Made by a program: the position numbers and the translations under genes | Shown: positions 1-8,694 of the stretch, in pieces | Numbering within the stretch: position 1 is the first letter of the stretch | Layout: each line of letters begins with the position of its first letter | Notes under the pieces: generated by a model | What the model saw: only the letters and a program-made list of their open reading frames with translations | Database searches by the model: none | What the model was told of the DNA's origin: nothing | NCBI GenBank assembly: GCA_000739535.1 | Contig: DF820472.1 | Span: 195,394-227,412, forward strand | Length of the DNA stretch: 32,019 bases | Direction of reading: 5' to 3' | Source: Candidatus Vecturithrix granuli | Lineage (GTDB): Bacteria; Moduliflexota; Moduliflexia; Moduliflexales; Moduliflexaceae

Positions 1-46
1 AAACTCCAGTTTCGCGGCTATCAACGATGCGCGAAACTGGAGTTTC
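1..46. repeat. Inverted repeat, TTTCGCG family, left edge
   Basis: Bases 1-16 and 31-46 are perfect 16-bp reverse complements around a 14-nt loop. The right arm runs on into TTTCGCGCTAC followed by a TTTTCA.GGGAG stretch. The same right end recurs at 12665-12690, directly in front of the lipase start codon, so this is a dispersed intergenic repeat and not a private terminator. The element touches the window edge and may extend further left. Confidence 0.75.
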
Positions 47-99
47 GCGCTACATTTTCAGGGGAGTTGTCATGAGTCGGATACTCACCCGCCATGATA

Positions 100-181
100 A
101 AACTACATGGATTTCATGTAGGGAGGATTGAGTTTCGATGTCCCTCGGAGGCATCCTCCCTATATGAAATCCATGTAGTTT
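100..181. repeat. Hairpin-forming inverted repeat before the CoA-transferase gene
   Basis: Arms 100-128 and 153-181 are reverse complements over about 29 bp with one mismatch, around a loop of about 24 nt. The element ends 15 bp before the CaiB-family start codon at 196. An upstream ATG at 72 opens a short frame that stops inside the left arm. In the CaiB frame the element is also open, giving a false N-terminal extension. It may be a small inserted element or an RNA hairpin over the leader of the operon. No flanking direct repeat was seen. Confidence 0.65.
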
Positions 182-195
182 CCCAGGAGAACATT

Positions 196-1377
196 ATGCA
201 GCAAGCATTACAAGGCGTCAAGGTACTGGATTTGTCCAGAGTGCTGGCAGGTCCGTTTGCCGGGCAGATTTTGGGAGATCTTGGCGCGGAAGTGATTAAA
301 GTGGAAGTTCCGGATTCCGGCGATACCACGCGCGGTTGGGGTCCGCCGTATATTGGCGGCGAATCAGCCTATTATTTGTGCGCCAACCGTAACAAGCGCA
401 GTTTGACGTTGGATTTTCGCAAGGGACGCGACATTCTGGAACGCTTAGTCAAATGGGCGGATGTGGTTTTGCTAAATCTGCGTGTTGACAGCCTGGAACG
501 ACAAAAACTGACCTACGATGATCTGAAAGCGATCAATCCGAAAATCATTTACGGATTGATAACCGGCTTCGGCACATCCGGCCCGTATGCCCACAAATCC
601 GGCTTTGATGTTGTGGCTCAGGGCATGGGGGGTATTATGAGCCTGACCGGGGAACCGGATGGAGAGCCGATGAAAGTCGGCGTCGCCATTGTCGATGTGA
701 CCAGTGCGTTATATCTGATTATCGGGATTCTGGCCGCGCTTCATCACCGCGAACAGACCGGCGAGGGACAGATGATTGATGTGGCTCTGCTTGATAGTCA
801 GGTCTCCTGGCTGGTGAATGTCGCGTCGAGTTATCTGGTGACCGGTAATCGCCCGAAACGCTATGGCAACGAACATGCGACGATTGTGCCCTATCAAGTG
901 TTTCAGGTGCAAGACGGTTATATCATCGTGGCGGCCGGTTCGGAAAAACAATGGAAAGATTTTTGCGATCTGCTCGGAAAGCCGAAATGGAAAGAGGATG
1001 ACCGCTATCGAACGAACAAAGATCGCGTCCACAACCGCGCTGAACTCATTGCGAAGATTCAGGAGATTTTGCTAACCAAAACGAGCGAAGAATGGCTTGA
1101 CGCGATGGAGCATGCGGATATTCCCGGTGGCCCTATTAATCCGCTGGATAAAGTGTTCGAAAACCCGCAGATTTTACATCGTGAGATGCTGATAAAATTA
1201 CCGCACCCGACCGCCGGAGAGGTCAAAATGGTCGGTAACCCGATTAAAATGAACGCCACGCCAGTCGAATACCGTCAGGCTCCGCCGTTACTGGGCCAAC
1301 ATACGGAAGAAATTTTACATGAACTTGGATATGCACTGGAAGAAATTCAGACATTGAAAGCCAACAAGATTGTCTAA
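196..1377 (+). CDS. CaiB/BaiF family CoA transferase
   Basis: Family III CoA transferase, 393 aa, which moves CoA between carboxylic acids; the substrate cannot be read from the sequence. The N-terminus shows the family signature (VLDLSRVLAGPFAGQ, then GDLGAEVIKVE). Asp167 in VAIVDVTSAL fits the catalytic aspartate that forms the acyl-anhydride in formyl-CoA transferase relatives. The GEGQMIDVALLDSQ segment is also typical. I chose ATG 196 because AGGAG lies just upstream and the family N-terminus starts there; the frame is open back to 94, but that stretch is the upstream hairpin. It is 18 bp from the ferredoxin gene and first in an apparent operon with the 2-oxoacid oxidoreductase. It may handle the acyl-CoA made or used by that enzyme (inference). 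Confidence 0.9.
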   Translation: MQQALQGVKVLDLSRVLAGPFAGQILGDLGAEVIKVEVPDSGDTTRGWGPPYIGGESAYYLCANRNKRSLTLDFRKGRDILERLVKWADVVLLNLRVDSLERQKLTYDDLKAINPKIIYGLITGFGTSGPYAHKSGFDVVAQGMGGIMSLTGEPDGEPMKVGVAIVDVTSALYLIIGILAALHHREQTGEGQMIDVALLDSQVSWLVNVASSYLVTGNRPKRYGNEHATIVPYQVFQVQDGYIIVAAGSEKQWKDFCDLLGKPKWKEDDRYRTNKDRVHNRAELIAKIQEILLTKTSEEWLDAMEHADIPGGPINPLDKVFENPQILHREMLIKLPHPTAGEVKMVGNPIKMNATPVEYRQAPPLLGQHTEEILHELGYALEEIQTLKANKIV

Positions 1378-1395
1378 GGGGGAAGGAATGAAACC

Positions 1396-1614
1396 ATGAA
1401 GAAGTATCGCGTACTTATCAATGAAAATTGGTGCAAGGGCTGCTATATCTGTCAGGGACTCTGCCCCAAAAACGTCTTTGAGCCGGCGATTACCATCAAT
1501 GACAAGGGGATTGTAATTATCACTGCCGCCAGGCAAGCAGATTGCATCGGATGTCATCAATGTGATACCCATTGCCCTGATCTTGCGATTATTGTAGAAA
1601 AGGAGGGAGAGTAA
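1396..1614 (+). CDS. korD: 2x[4Fe-4S] ferredoxin, KorD-type subunit
   Basis: Small ferredoxin of 72 aa with two complete CxxCxxCxxxCP motifs: Cys13/16/19/23 and Cys50/53/56/60. Each should hold one [4Fe-4S] cluster together with a Cys of the other motif's set, as in bacterial-type ferredoxins. GGAAGGA precedes the ATG. The stop codon overlaps the ATG of the alpha subunit as TAATG at 1612-1616, so the two are probably translationally coupled. Genes of this kind just before korAB encode the delta subunit of 2-oxoacid:ferredoxin oxidoreductases (family knowledge), which passes electrons from the catalytic clusters to soluble ferredoxin. The gene symbol rests on context. Confidence 0.88.
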   Translation: MKKYRVLINENWCKGCYICQGLCPKNVFEPAITINDKGIVIITAARQADCIGCHQCDTHCPDLAIIVEKEGE

Positions 1615-2747
1615 TGCCGCTGGAATATGTGAATGTGCATCTCACGCCCGGTCGTCATTTTTTGCAGGGGGATGAAGCCTGCGCCGAAGGCGCTGTGGCC
1701 GCCGGATGCCGGTTTTTTGCCGGGTATCCGATTACGCCGGCCAGTGAAATTATGGAAGTCATCGTCAAACGTTTCGATGAACTGAATCGGGCGTTCATTC
1801 AGATGGAAGATGAAATCGGCTCCATGGGCGCGATTGTCGGCGCATCCTGGGCTGGTGCAAAAAGCATGACCGCCACCTCGGGACCAGGTATGTCCTTAAA
1901 AATGGAAAATCTGGGCTATGCCATTATCACGGAAACCCCATGCGTGGTTGTGGACGTGCAGCGCGTGGGACCGTCAACCGGCCAGGCCACACGCACGGCT
2001 CAGGGCGATCTCATGCAAGCCCGCTGGGGTACACACGGCGACCATGCCATTATCGCGCTCTCGCCCTGGAGTGTGCAGGAAGCCTTTTCTGAAACCGTCC
2101 GCGCCTTTAATCTGGCTGAAAAATACCGTACCCCGGTGATTATCCTGATGGAAGAAGCTACGGGCCATTTACGCGAGATTGTCGAGATTCCCGAAAAAAT
2201 AGCCGTATTTCAGCGTGAGACTGAGGGCGATTTGCCGCCCTTTGGCGGTTTCGATCCATTAGGAACAGTACCGCCGATGCCATCGTTCGGAACCGGTCAT
2301 CGTTTGCTGGTGACAGGGTCAACCCATAACCCTGAAGGCTTCCGCAAAACCCAGGATAAAACCGTCCAGACCAGATTATTGCGACACCTGAATCTGAAAA
2401 TCGAGCAAAATACAGCGGATATTTGTGAATATGACGAATATTTCACGGATGATATGGACGCGCTGATCGTTTCCTTTGGGTTTGCAGCTCGTGCCGGATT
2501 AAAGGCGATGAAACAGGCGCGAGTTCAAGGAAAAAAAGTCGGAATGCTGCGCTTGAAAACAGTCTGGCCTATGCCGGTTGAAAAATTCCGCGAACTCGGC
2601 ACAAAAGTTGAAAAAATTGTGGTACCGGAAATGAACTGCGGTCAATTGCGCGGCGAAGTTGAACGCTATACGCGTAAAGAGGCCATTGGCGTCAACCGCG
2701 CTGACGGCGAAGTCATCGAACCTGAACACATCCTGGAAGTGTTATAA
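1614..2747 (+). CDS. korA: 2-oxoacid:ferredoxin oxidoreductase, alpha subunit (KorA-like)
   Basis: Alpha subunit, 377 aa, of the thiamine-diphosphate enzyme that oxidatively decarboxylates a 2-oxoacid to an acyl-CoA, reducing ferredoxin, or runs the reverse. The GYPITPASEIME motif near residue 38 and the TSGPGMSLKMENLG segment near 87 are typical of the pyrimidine-binding domain of this family. The C-terminal third has the transketolase-C-like domain with VVPEMNCGQL. A strong AGGAGGGAGAG ribosome site lies inside the ferredoxin gene. The 377-aa length and separate alpha, beta and gamma genes fit the 2-oxoglutarate (Kor) subtype better than the single-chain pyruvate enzyme, but 2-oxoisovalerate or another 2-oxoacid remains possible. 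A repeat element starts 8 bp after its stop. Confidence 0.9.
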   Translation: MPLEYVNVHLTPGRHFLQGDEACAEGAVAAGCRFFAGYPITPASEIMEVIVKRFDELNRAFIQMEDEIGSMGAIVGASWAGAKSMTATSGPGMSLKMENLGYAIITETPCVVVDVQRVGPSTGQATRTAQGDLMQARWGTHGDHAIIALSPWSVQEAFSETVRAFNLAEKYRTPVIILMEEATGHLREIVEIPEKIAVFQRETEGDLPPFGGFDPLGTVPPMPSFGTGHRLLVTGSTHNPEGFRKTQDKTVQTRLLRHLNLKIEQNTADICEYDEYFTDDMDALIVSFGFAARAGLKAMKQARVQGKKVGMLRLKTVWPMPVEKFRELGTKVEKIVVPEMNCGQLRGEVERYTRKEAIGVNRADGEVIEPEHILEVL

Positions 2748-2754
2748 AGAAAAT

Positions 2755-2947
2755 GATTGCCCACGAAACACACGAAAAGACACGAAAAGATTATTAAAGA
2801 ATCCACCGCTGACCCCTCTCAGGAGGGAAATCGGTCTATCAGAGATGACCGAATAATCCTCTCCCGGGAAGGTCAGGGATGAATTGAAACACTTGATTGA
2901 TACATCTGTCTTTCTTTCGTGTCTTTTCGTGTGTTTCGTGGGCAATC
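2755..2947. repeat. 193-bp inverted-repeat element between korA and korB
   Basis: Bases 2755-2787 and 2915-2947 are perfect 33-bp reverse complements built on a CACGAAA(A)GACACGAAA theme. The 127-bp middle holds a second, weaker set of inverted segments rich in CCCTCTC/GGAGGG. There is no coding content: the short frames that run through it read as low-complexity FRVFRGQ-type peptides, which I take as a by-product of the repeat. No target-site duplication is visible. The element separates two genes that in relatives lie within a few bases of each other, so insertion into the operon is likely. Its transcript could fold into one long hairpin. Confidence 0.8.
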
Positions 2948-2957
2948 TCAGATTATC

Positions 2958-3692
2958 ATGCAAGCAGAATATTTAAAATATGTGCGCAAGAATGTCTTTC
3001 CTACTGCCTTCTGTCCAGGGTGTGGGCATGGCATTCTGCTAAATGCGTTTGTGACCGCTTTAGGCGAGCTGGACTTCGATCAAGATAATCTTGTGGTCGT
3101 CTCAGGCATCGGCTGTGGGGCCTGGATCGGATCACCCCATTTAGATGTAGATACCCTGCACACCACGCATGGTCGTGCGGTGGCCTTTGCTACTGGGGTA
3201 AAATTGGCGAATCCGCAACTAAAAGTCGTGGTCATCAGCGGCGACGGTGATATTGCCACGATTGGCGGCAATCATCTGATTCATGCGGCCCGGCGTCAAA
3301 TTCCGATCATCGTCATTTGCGCCAATAACAATATTTACGGCATGACCGGCGGACAGGCATCGGCGACATCGCCCTGTGGAGCGAAAACCATGACTACCCC
3401 CAAGGGGAGTAAAGAACGCCCCTTTGATTTGGTAAAGTTAGTGAAAGGCGCCGGAGCAGAGCATGTGTATCGTTACACCGTGTATCATGCTGTACCGTTG
3501 CAAAAGACACTCAAAGAGGCACTACAACATGACGAGTTCTATTTTATTGACGTCATTAGCAGTTGCCCGGTGCAATACGGCCGGCGGAACGAGATGCGCG
3601 AACCGCTCAAAATGCTCAATTGGATGAAAGGCCAGAGTGAACGTTATCAGGGAGAAGATCACGCCGACAAAATTATGATCGGAAAATTTTAA
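2958..3692 (+). CDS. korB: 2-oxoacid:ferredoxin oxidoreductase, beta subunit (KorB-like)
   Basis: Beta subunit, 244 aa, carrying the thiamine diphosphate site. The N-terminus has the family CPGCGHG motif. Further Cys residues follow in GIGCGAW and in the ISSCPVQYG segment, as expected for the ligands of the catalytic [4Fe-4S] cluster. GDGDIATIGGNH, followed by CANNNIYGMTGGQ, is the ThDP/Mg motif. I chose ATG 2958 (MQAEYLKY) because it matches the usual start. The frame is open back to ATG 2919, but those 13 codons come from the right arm of the upstream repeat. No good Shine-Dalgarno sequence precedes 2958, so the insertion may have removed the original one, or the longer start may now be used. 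Confidence 0.9.
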   Translation: MQAEYLKYVRKNVFPTAFCPGCGHGILLNAFVTALGELDFDQDNLVVVSGIGCGAWIGSPHLDVDTLHTTHGRAVAFATGVKLANPQLKVVVISGDGDIATIGGNHLIHAARRQIPIIVICANNNIYGMTGGQASATSPCGAKTMTTPKGSKERPFDLVKLVKGAGAEHVYRYTVYHAVPLQKTLKEALQHDEFYFIDVISSCPVQYGRRNEMREPLKMLNWMKGQSERYQGEDHADKIMIGKF

Positions 3693-3701
3693 GGAGTTGT
3701 T

Positions 3702-3729
3702 GTCGCGCGAAATTATAATTTCGCGCGAC
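3702..3729. repeat. Perfect 28-bp palindrome between korB and korC
   Basis: The 28 bases read identically on both strands: arms of GTCGCGCGAAATTA with no loop. It lies in the 51-bp gap between the beta and gamma genes, 14 bp before the gamma ATG. The TTTCGCGCG core relates it to the repeats at 1-46 and 12628-12676. There is no T-run after it, so it does not look like a terminator. It could be an RNA-processing or stability hairpin, or a protein-binding site. Confidence 0.75.
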
Positions 3730-3743
3730 TGGAAATTGATTTT

Positions 3744-4265
3744 ATGAAAGAAATATTATTTGCCGGAATCGGCGGGCAGGGGATTATTCTTTCAGCGAAC
3801 ATCCTGGCCCGCAGCGCCGCAGCAAAAGGCTTTTACGCCTGTCAATCACAATCTTACGGTTCAGAATCGCGCGGTACGGTTTCGCGTGCTGAGGTCGTCA
3901 TCGATCAGGAATTTATTGATTTTCCACATGTGGAATACGCCGACTTTTTTATTGCGATGGCTGAACCAGGGCTAAAAATGCTGCAAGAGAAAATTAAGCC
4001 CCATACCATTGTGCTGTATGACGGCTCTGTGTTCACACCGCAAGGGACGTTAGGCAAAGAAATGGTCAATGTCGAAGCCACGAAAATTTCCTTAAATCAT
4101 TTAGGACGGCCGCTGTTTGCCAATATTGTGATGTTAGGAGCATTGGTCAAGAAAAACGATCTGTTCAGCTTCGAAGACGTGGTGGCAGAATTAAAACAGA
4201 ACGTTCCGCCCAAAGCCGTTGAAGAGAATGTCCGCGCCCTGACCTTAGGTTACGAAGCCGTGTAA
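3744..4265 (+). CDS. korC: 2-oxoacid:ferredoxin oxidoreductase, gamma subunit (KorC-like)
   Basis: Gamma subunit, 173 aa, of the POR/KOR complex. The N-terminal GIGGQGIILSANILA motif and the SQSYGSESRGT segment near residue 36 are hallmarks of this family; together with alpha and beta they build the CoA-binding catalytic complex. Length is normal. The start follows the palindrome closely and has only a weak ribosome site, so coupling to the upstream gene or structure in the leader may matter. It is the last gene of the operon; a terminator-like hairpin starts 9 bp after the stop. Confidence 0.9.
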   Translation: MKEILFAGIGGQGIILSANILARSAAAKGFYACQSQSYGSESRGTVSRAEVVIDQEFIDFPHVEYADFFIAMAEPGLKMLQEKIKPHTIVLYDGSVFTPQGTLGKEMVNVEATKISLNHLGRPLFANIVMLGALVKKNDLFSFEDVVAELKQNVPPKAVEENVRALTLGYEAV

Positions 4266-4273
4266 TACCTATC

Positions 4274-4306
4274 AAAACCGAGTTTTTGAGAAAAACTCGG
4301 TTTTTT
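4274..4306 (+). terminator. Rho-independent terminator of the CoA-transferase/kor operon
   Basis: A perfect 14-bp stem (4274-4287 with 4291-4304) and a 3-nt loop are followed by a T-run ending at 4306. The stem core CCGAG/CTCGG flanked by A and T tracts also occurs, in variant form, at 4446-4478, 11643-11680 and 26970-27002, so the terminator seems to be built from a dispersed repeat. Confidence 0.85.
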
Positions 4307-4445
4307 CCTGCAAATAACGGATTTTTTATTCACAAGAATATTTAGCCTTGACAGAATCTCCTTTTCCTTTCATGACAATTCATAAACCATTGTAATTGAT
4401 AATTTCATAGATGCTATTTTTCAGTGATCATAAGAGATCCAGCGT

Positions 4446-4478
4446 AGAAACCGGGGTTTTAAGAAAAACTCGGTTTCT
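4446..4478. repeat. GAAACCG/CGGTTTC hairpin in the tyrS leader
   Basis: AGAAACCG at 4446-4453 pairs with CGGTTTCT at 4471-4478, with a further A/T-rich inner stem. It lies 19 bp before the tyrS ATG. It belongs to the same repeat family as the terminator 140 bp upstream, but lacks a T-run. It might attenuate tyrS or be a neutral repeat. No T-box signature was found around it. Confidence 0.6.
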
Positions 4479-4497
4479 GAGACGGGAAGATTATATT

Positions 4498-5769
4498 ATG
4501 CAACGCACAGTGATTGATGAATTGAGAGAACGCGGCTTTATTTTTCAAATGACAGAAACCGGGGTCGAAGAAGCGGCGAAAAATGAAAAGCTGATTGTTT
4601 ATGTCGGTTTTGACCCGACCGGTGCCAGCTTGCATGTAGGGCATGTGATTCCGATTATGGGTCTGGCGCACTTACAGCGATATGGTCACCAACCAATTGC
4701 GCTGATTGGAGGAGGAACGGCGCTGATTGGGGACCCCAGCGGTAAACAAACAGAACGTGCCTTGCTGCCGAAAGAAACCATTGAGGCCAATGCGGAAAGC
4801 ATTAAAGAACAGATGAAACATTTCTTGCGTTTCGAAGGCGAAAACCCGGCCTTGATGCTGAATAATGCGGATTGGTTATGTGAACTCAACTTAATTGACT
4901 TTATGCGTGATGTAGGCAAACATTTTTCATTGGGGGCCATGTTAGCCAAAGATTCTGTGAAATCCAGACTTGATCGCGAACAGGGCATTTCTGTCACCGA
5001 ATTTTTATATGCTCTCTTACAATCGTACGATTTTATGTACCTGAGCGAACATCACCACTGCAATATGCAGATGGGCGGCTCGGATCAATGGGGCAATATT
5101 ACGGCTGGTATCGAGTATATCCGTCGCACCACAGGGAAAACTGCACATGGCGTCACTTTTCCGCTGCTCACCAAAGCCGATGGCGGAAAATTCGGCAAAA
5201 CCGAAAGCGGGGCGATCTGGCTCGATCCGAATCTGACCTCGCCCTATGAAATGTATCAATTCTGGCTGAATACGGACGATCGCGACGTGGTGAAATTTTT
5301 GAAATTTTTCACCTTTCTGCCCCTGGAACACATCTACGAGTTAGAAAAAGAGGTGCAGAACAGCCCGGAAAAACGCAACGCGCAAAAAACCCTGGCCTGG
5401 GAATTTACCACCCTGGTGCATGGCGAGAAAGCTGCGAAAGCTGCGCGTGGGGCTTCTGAACTCTTATTTGGGACAACTCCGGACGACTTAAGCGAAGAGA
5501 CCCTGGCCTACGTCGAGAAAATTATCCCTAGCAGCCGGATCAGCCGCGATCAAATGACGGCGGGGATCGCCATGCCTGATGTGCTTGTGCACACGCAATT
5601 AAGCCCCTCAAAAGGGGAAGCGCGACGCTTAATCAATCAGGGCGGCGTGTACGTCAATAACCAGCGCCGCAACCTGGATGAGGACTTGATCCAGGCCGAT
5701 CTCTTGCTGAATACCGCCGTGCTCTTACGAGCAGGCAAGAAAAAATATCATTTATTGATTGCCGAATAA
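4498..5769 (+). CDS. tyrS: Tyrosyl-tRNA synthetase
   Basis: Class I aminoacyl-tRNA synthetase, 423 aa, charging tRNA-Tyr in the cytoplasm. The HIGH motif appears as HVGH near residue 46, after YVGFDPTGASLH. The KMSKS motif appears as KFGKTESG near 240, the form usual in bacterial TyrS. GGSDQWGN is the tyrosine/tRNA recognition segment. An S4-like RNA-binding domain fills the last 65 or so residues (SPSKGEARRLINQGGVYVNN). Length is standard. ATG 4498 matches the family start and follows GGGAAGA; the frame is open to 4411 only through the leader repeat. It is probably transcribed alone, as terminators or hairpins lie on both sides. Confidence 0.96.
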   Translation: MQRTVIDELRERGFIFQMTETGVEEAAKNEKLIVYVGFDPTGASLHVGHVIPIMGLAHLQRYGHQPIALIGGGTALIGDPSGKQTERALLPKETIEANAESIKEQMKHFLRFEGENPALMLNNADWLCELNLIDFMRDVGKHFSLGAMLAKDSVKSRLDREQGISVTEFLYALLQSYDFMYLSEHHHCNMQMGGSDQWGNITAGIEYIRRTTGKTAHGVTFPLLTKADGGKFGKTESGAIWLDPNLTSPYEMYQFWLNTDDRDVVKFLKFFTFLPLEHIYELEKEVQNSPEKRNAQKTLAWEFTTLVHGEKAAKAARGASELLFGTTPDDLSEETLAYVEKIIPSSRISRDQMTAGIAMPDVLVHTQLSPSKGEARRLINQGGVYVNNQRRNLDEDLIQADLLLNTAVLLRAGKKKYHLLIAE

Positions 5770-5828
5770 ATAACAGGTGGAATATGAACCTGTCAAAATG
5801 AATGTAGCCAGGACGAGCATTGAGGCAT

Positions 5829-5863
5829 AAAAAAACCTCCAGGAATGACTGATTCCTGGAGGT
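5829..5863 (-). terminator. Rho-independent terminator of rpsU
   Basis: An 11-bp perfect stem (5836-5846 with 5852-5862, core CCTCCAGGAAT) with a 5-nt loop is followed on the minus strand by seven T residues. It is 33 bp past the rpsU stop codon. The plus strand shows no T-run, so it serves rpsU, not the convergent tyrS. Confidence 0.85.
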
Positions 5864-5895
5864 GTGCTATGGCGATGCACTTACATATCTGACGA

Positions 5896-6081
5896 TTAGC
5901 TATTTCTGAACTTTCGCTGCAATTTTAAGGCTTTCCGTCTGCGAGCTTCACTCGGCTTTTCATAAAAACGGTTTTTGGTAATTTCATTCTTTAAGCCTTC
6001 TTTATTAAACTTATTTCTCAGGATATAGAGCGCTTTATTAATATCGCCGTCAACGGTAACCTCTACCTGAATTTTTCGCAT
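5896..6081 (-). CDS. rpsU: 30S ribosomal protein S21
   Basis: Basic small-subunit protein of 61 aa (MRKIQVEV...) with the S21 pattern: a short beta start, then DINKALYILRNKFNKEG, then KNRFYEKPSEARRRKALK. S21 sits at the platform near the 3' end of 16S rRNA and helps initiation. I prefer ATG 6081 because GGGGAGG lies 11 nt upstream; a GTG at 6093 would add four residues but nearly overlaps that ribosome site. It has its own terminator and lies 105 bp after clpC on the same strand. Confidence 0.93.
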   Translation of the reverse strand: MRKIQVEVTVDGDINKALYILRNKFNKEGLKNEITKNRFYEKPSEARRRKALKLQRKFRNS

Positions 6082-6186
6082 AGCACACTTCACCTCCCCT
6101 TTTCAACATAAGGTCATAAAATCTTGACCGTCGGGAAAACGCAAGAAAAAAGATGAAATATTTGGATTTTCTTGAACTGGATCGCG

Positions 6187-8643
6187 TTACATCCTCAGCA
6201 TCTCATACAAAAGCTGCTCATCGCTCTCATGCACTTCATAGCCAAGCGTGTCATCCGCATTCAAACGAATATGAATGTGCTGGTGTTCAGAAATGTGATC
6301 ATTCAGCAGTTCTTCTGCCAACATATCTTCAATCGTTTTTTGAATCAAGCGACGGAGTGGTCGGGCGCCATACACAGGATCGTAGCCCTGTTGAGCCAGC
6401 CAGCTTTTTGCTTCACTGCTCAGGGTAATGGTGAGATCTTTTTCCTTCATTTGGGCATTGATCTCTTTCAGCATAATATCCACAATATTCCGAATGTGGT
6501 CTTCTGTCAGAGCGTGAAAGGTGATGACCTCATCCACGCGATTCAAGAATTCCGGATTAAAGACACGCTTTAATTCTCCGGTCACCTGTTCTTTCATCTT
6601 CTGATAATTCAAATCTTCCGATTCCTGATGAAATCCCAGATGTGAACGTTTTTGGATCATCTTTGCGCCGACGTTTGACGTCATAATAATCACGGTATTT
6701 TTAAAATCGACCACATGTCCGTAGCTATCGGTCAATTGCCCGTCTTCCATGATTTGGAGCAGAATATTAAAGACATCCGGGTGCGCCTTTTCAATTTCGT
6801 CGAACAGCACAATCGAATAAGGGCGACGCCGCACCTTTTCCGTCAACTGGCCGCCTTCATCATAGCCAATGTAACCAGGTGGAGCCCCAATAAGCCGCGA
6901 GACGGCATGACGTTCCATATATTCAGACATGTCAATGCGAATCAGCGTGTTTTCATTGCCAAACAAATAGGTCGCTAAAGCCCGGCTGAGTTCGGTTTTT
7001 CCCACGCCGGTCGGCCCCAGGAAAATAAAGACACCAGTAGGACGTTTCGCGTTCTTAATACCGGTTCTGGAGCGTCGAATAGCCTTGGCAATGGCACTAA
7101 TCGCCTCATCCTGTCCGATGACGCGCTGGTGAAGTTCTTCTTCAATGTGTAGTAGTTTCTCGATCTCGCTTTCTTCAATTTTCGTCAACGGAATGCCAGT
7201 CCATTTTGAGACTACATGCGCCACGTCATCTTCGCTGACTAAGGGAAGTTGCTGATCTTGCTGATGTTGCAATGATTCTCTGACCATTTCTAAATTTCGC
7301 CGCAGCTCGCGCTCTTTATCGCGGAGTTCAGCAGCTTCCTGAAAATCTTGCGACCACACCGCCTGATCTTTTTGTAAAGTAATTTCCTGGAGCAAGGCTT
7401 CAACCTTCAGTAATTCTGCTGGATAGCGATACCCCTGGAGTTTGCGTAAAGAACTCGCTTCATCAATCACATCGATCGCTTTATCAGGAAAGTGATGGTC
7501 AGGAATATATTGCTCAGACAAACGCACGGCTAATTTGATGCTGCTATCCGGGATGCGGACTTGATGGTAGGTTTCATACGTTTCTTTCAATCCCTGGAGA
7601 ATGGCGATAGTATCTTCTGCTGTGGGTTGGAACACCTGAACCGGCTGGAAACGTCGGGCCAGGGCGCCGTCTTTTTCGATGTATTTGCGATACTCATCAA
7701 GCGTGGTAGCCCCAATACACTGAATTTCTCCTCTGGAAAGTGCAGGTTTCAACATGCTTGAGGCATCAAGGGATCCCTGAGCCGAACCAGCGCCCATAAG
7801 GGTATGAATTTCATCAATAAACATGATGAATTGGCGTTCAGATGCAATCAAGTCTTTCATGATCGCCTTGAGGCGTTCTTCAAATTGTCCTCGATACATG
7901 GTTCCGGCAACAATTCCGGCCAAATCGAGGGTAATCAGCTTTTTATCCAGCAGAATCTCAGGTACATCGCCGTTGACAATTCTTTGCGCCAGACCTTCAA
8001 CAATCGCTGTTTTCCCAACCCCTGGCTCGCCTAACAAAATTGGATTATTTTTCGTTCGGCGGCTCAGAATCTGGATAATCCGGGCAATTTCTTTTTCGCG
8101 CCCAATTACCGGATCAATTTTGTTCTCAGCGGCTAATTGAGTCAGATCCGTACTAAACTGACGTAGGGCCTTATATTCGGTTTTTTTCTTTTTAGTTCCG
8201 CGACGGGTTTCTCCGAGCAAATCGAGGATTTTTTCACCAAGTTGTTCTTCGGTGACGCCATACTCACGTAAAATCAAGGCCGCCAGATTGTCGCCTTCTC
8301 GAAGAATTCCTAAGAGCAAATGTTCCGTTCCAACATAATTATGCCCCATTTCTCGTGAAAGCTCTATGGCTAAACGAAGAACTTCTTTCGCAGATGGACT
8401 GAAGGGAATGTTGTTTGTCTCTGGTTCGAATACTCCACGATTCAGGCGGTGTTCAAGATCAATGCGCAAATCATGAATATCTATACCCAATTCTCGCAAC
8501 GCATGAATTCCTACCCCTTTCTCATCATGGAGGGCAGCTAACAAGAGATGTTCACAATCCAGGGACGCATGTCGAAAACGCAACGCTTCTTCACGTGCAA
8601 TAATAATCGTTTTTCTGGCCCGTTCTGTAAAACGGTCAAACAT
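6187..8643 (-). CDS. clpC: ATP-dependent Clp protease ATPase subunit ClpC
   Basis: Hsp100 unfoldase, 818 aa, that threads proteins into the ClpP protease. Domain order is standard: two Clp_N repeats (about 1-145), first AAA+ module with Walker A GEPGVGKT near 205 and an IDEIH Walker B, a middle region with a UVR-type helix ([11 protein letters not shown] near 430), and a second AAA+ module with GPTGVGKT near 550 followed by the C-terminal D2-small domain. The UVR motif and short middle domain favour ClpC over ClpB and ClpA. ATG 8643 has AAGGTGAG 5 nt upstream; a GTG two codons earlier is less likely. No mcsA/mcsB/ctsR genes are adjacent, unlike the classical Firmicutes operon. Confidence 0.95.
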   Translation of the reverse strand: MFDRFTERARKTIIIAREEALRFRHASLDCEHLLLAALHDEKGVGIHALRELGIDIHDLRIDLEHRLNRGVFEPETNNIPFSPSAKEVLRLAIELSREMGHNYVGTEHLLLGILREGDNLAALILREYGVTEEQLGEKILDLLGETRRGTKKKKTEYKALRQFSTDLTQLAAENKIDPVIGREKEIARIIQILSRRTKNNPILLGEPGVGKTAIVEGLAQRIVNGDVPEILLDKKLITLDLAGIVAGTMYRGQFEERLKAIMKDLIASERQFIMFIDEIHTLMGAGSAQGSLDASSMLKPALSRGEIQCIGATTLDEYRKYIEKDGALARRFQPVQVFQPTAEDTIAILQGLKETYETYHQVRIPDSSIKLAVRLSEQYIPDHHFPDKAIDVIDEASSLRKLQGYRYPAELLKVEALLQEITLQKDQAVWSQDFQEAAELRDKERELRRNLEMVRESLQHQQDQQLPLVSEDDVAHVVSKWTGIPLTKIEESEIEKLLHIEEELHQRVIGQDEAISAIAKAIRRSRTGIKNAKRPTGVFIFLGPTGVGKTELSRALATYLFGNENTLIRIDMSEYMERHAVSRLIGAPPGYIGYDEGGQLTEKVRRRPYSIVLFDEIEKAHPDVFNILLQIMEDGQLTDSYGHVVDFKNTVIIMTSNVGAKMIQKRSHLGFHQESEDLNYQKMKEQVTGELKRVFNPEFLNRVDEVITFHALTEDHIRNIVDIMLKEINAQMKEKDLTITLSSEAKSWLAQQGYDPVYGARPLRRLIQKTIEDMLAEELLNDHISEHQHIHIRLNADDTLGYEVHESDEQLLYEMLRM

Positions 8644-8694
8644 ACGCACTCACCTTCCCAATGGATTGAATCAATTTCATAATGCTACCGGTCA

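Noticed and set aside
2742-2963. Open frames in both directions through the korA-korB gap
   Set aside because: They read as FRVFRGQ / HTKRHERK-type low-complexity peptides that come from the inverted repeat arms, with no ribosome site.
4411-4500. Possible T-box or other tRNA-sensing leader before tyrS
   Set aside because: The leader is short, and neither the T-box bulge sequence nor a Tyr specifier loop could be found; only a dispersed hairpin repeat and an ordinary ribosome site are present.
8421-8445. GGTTCGAAT as the T-loop of a tRNA gene
   Set aside because: It lies inside clpC coding sequence and has no acceptor or anticodon stem around it; no tRNA gene was seen in the window.
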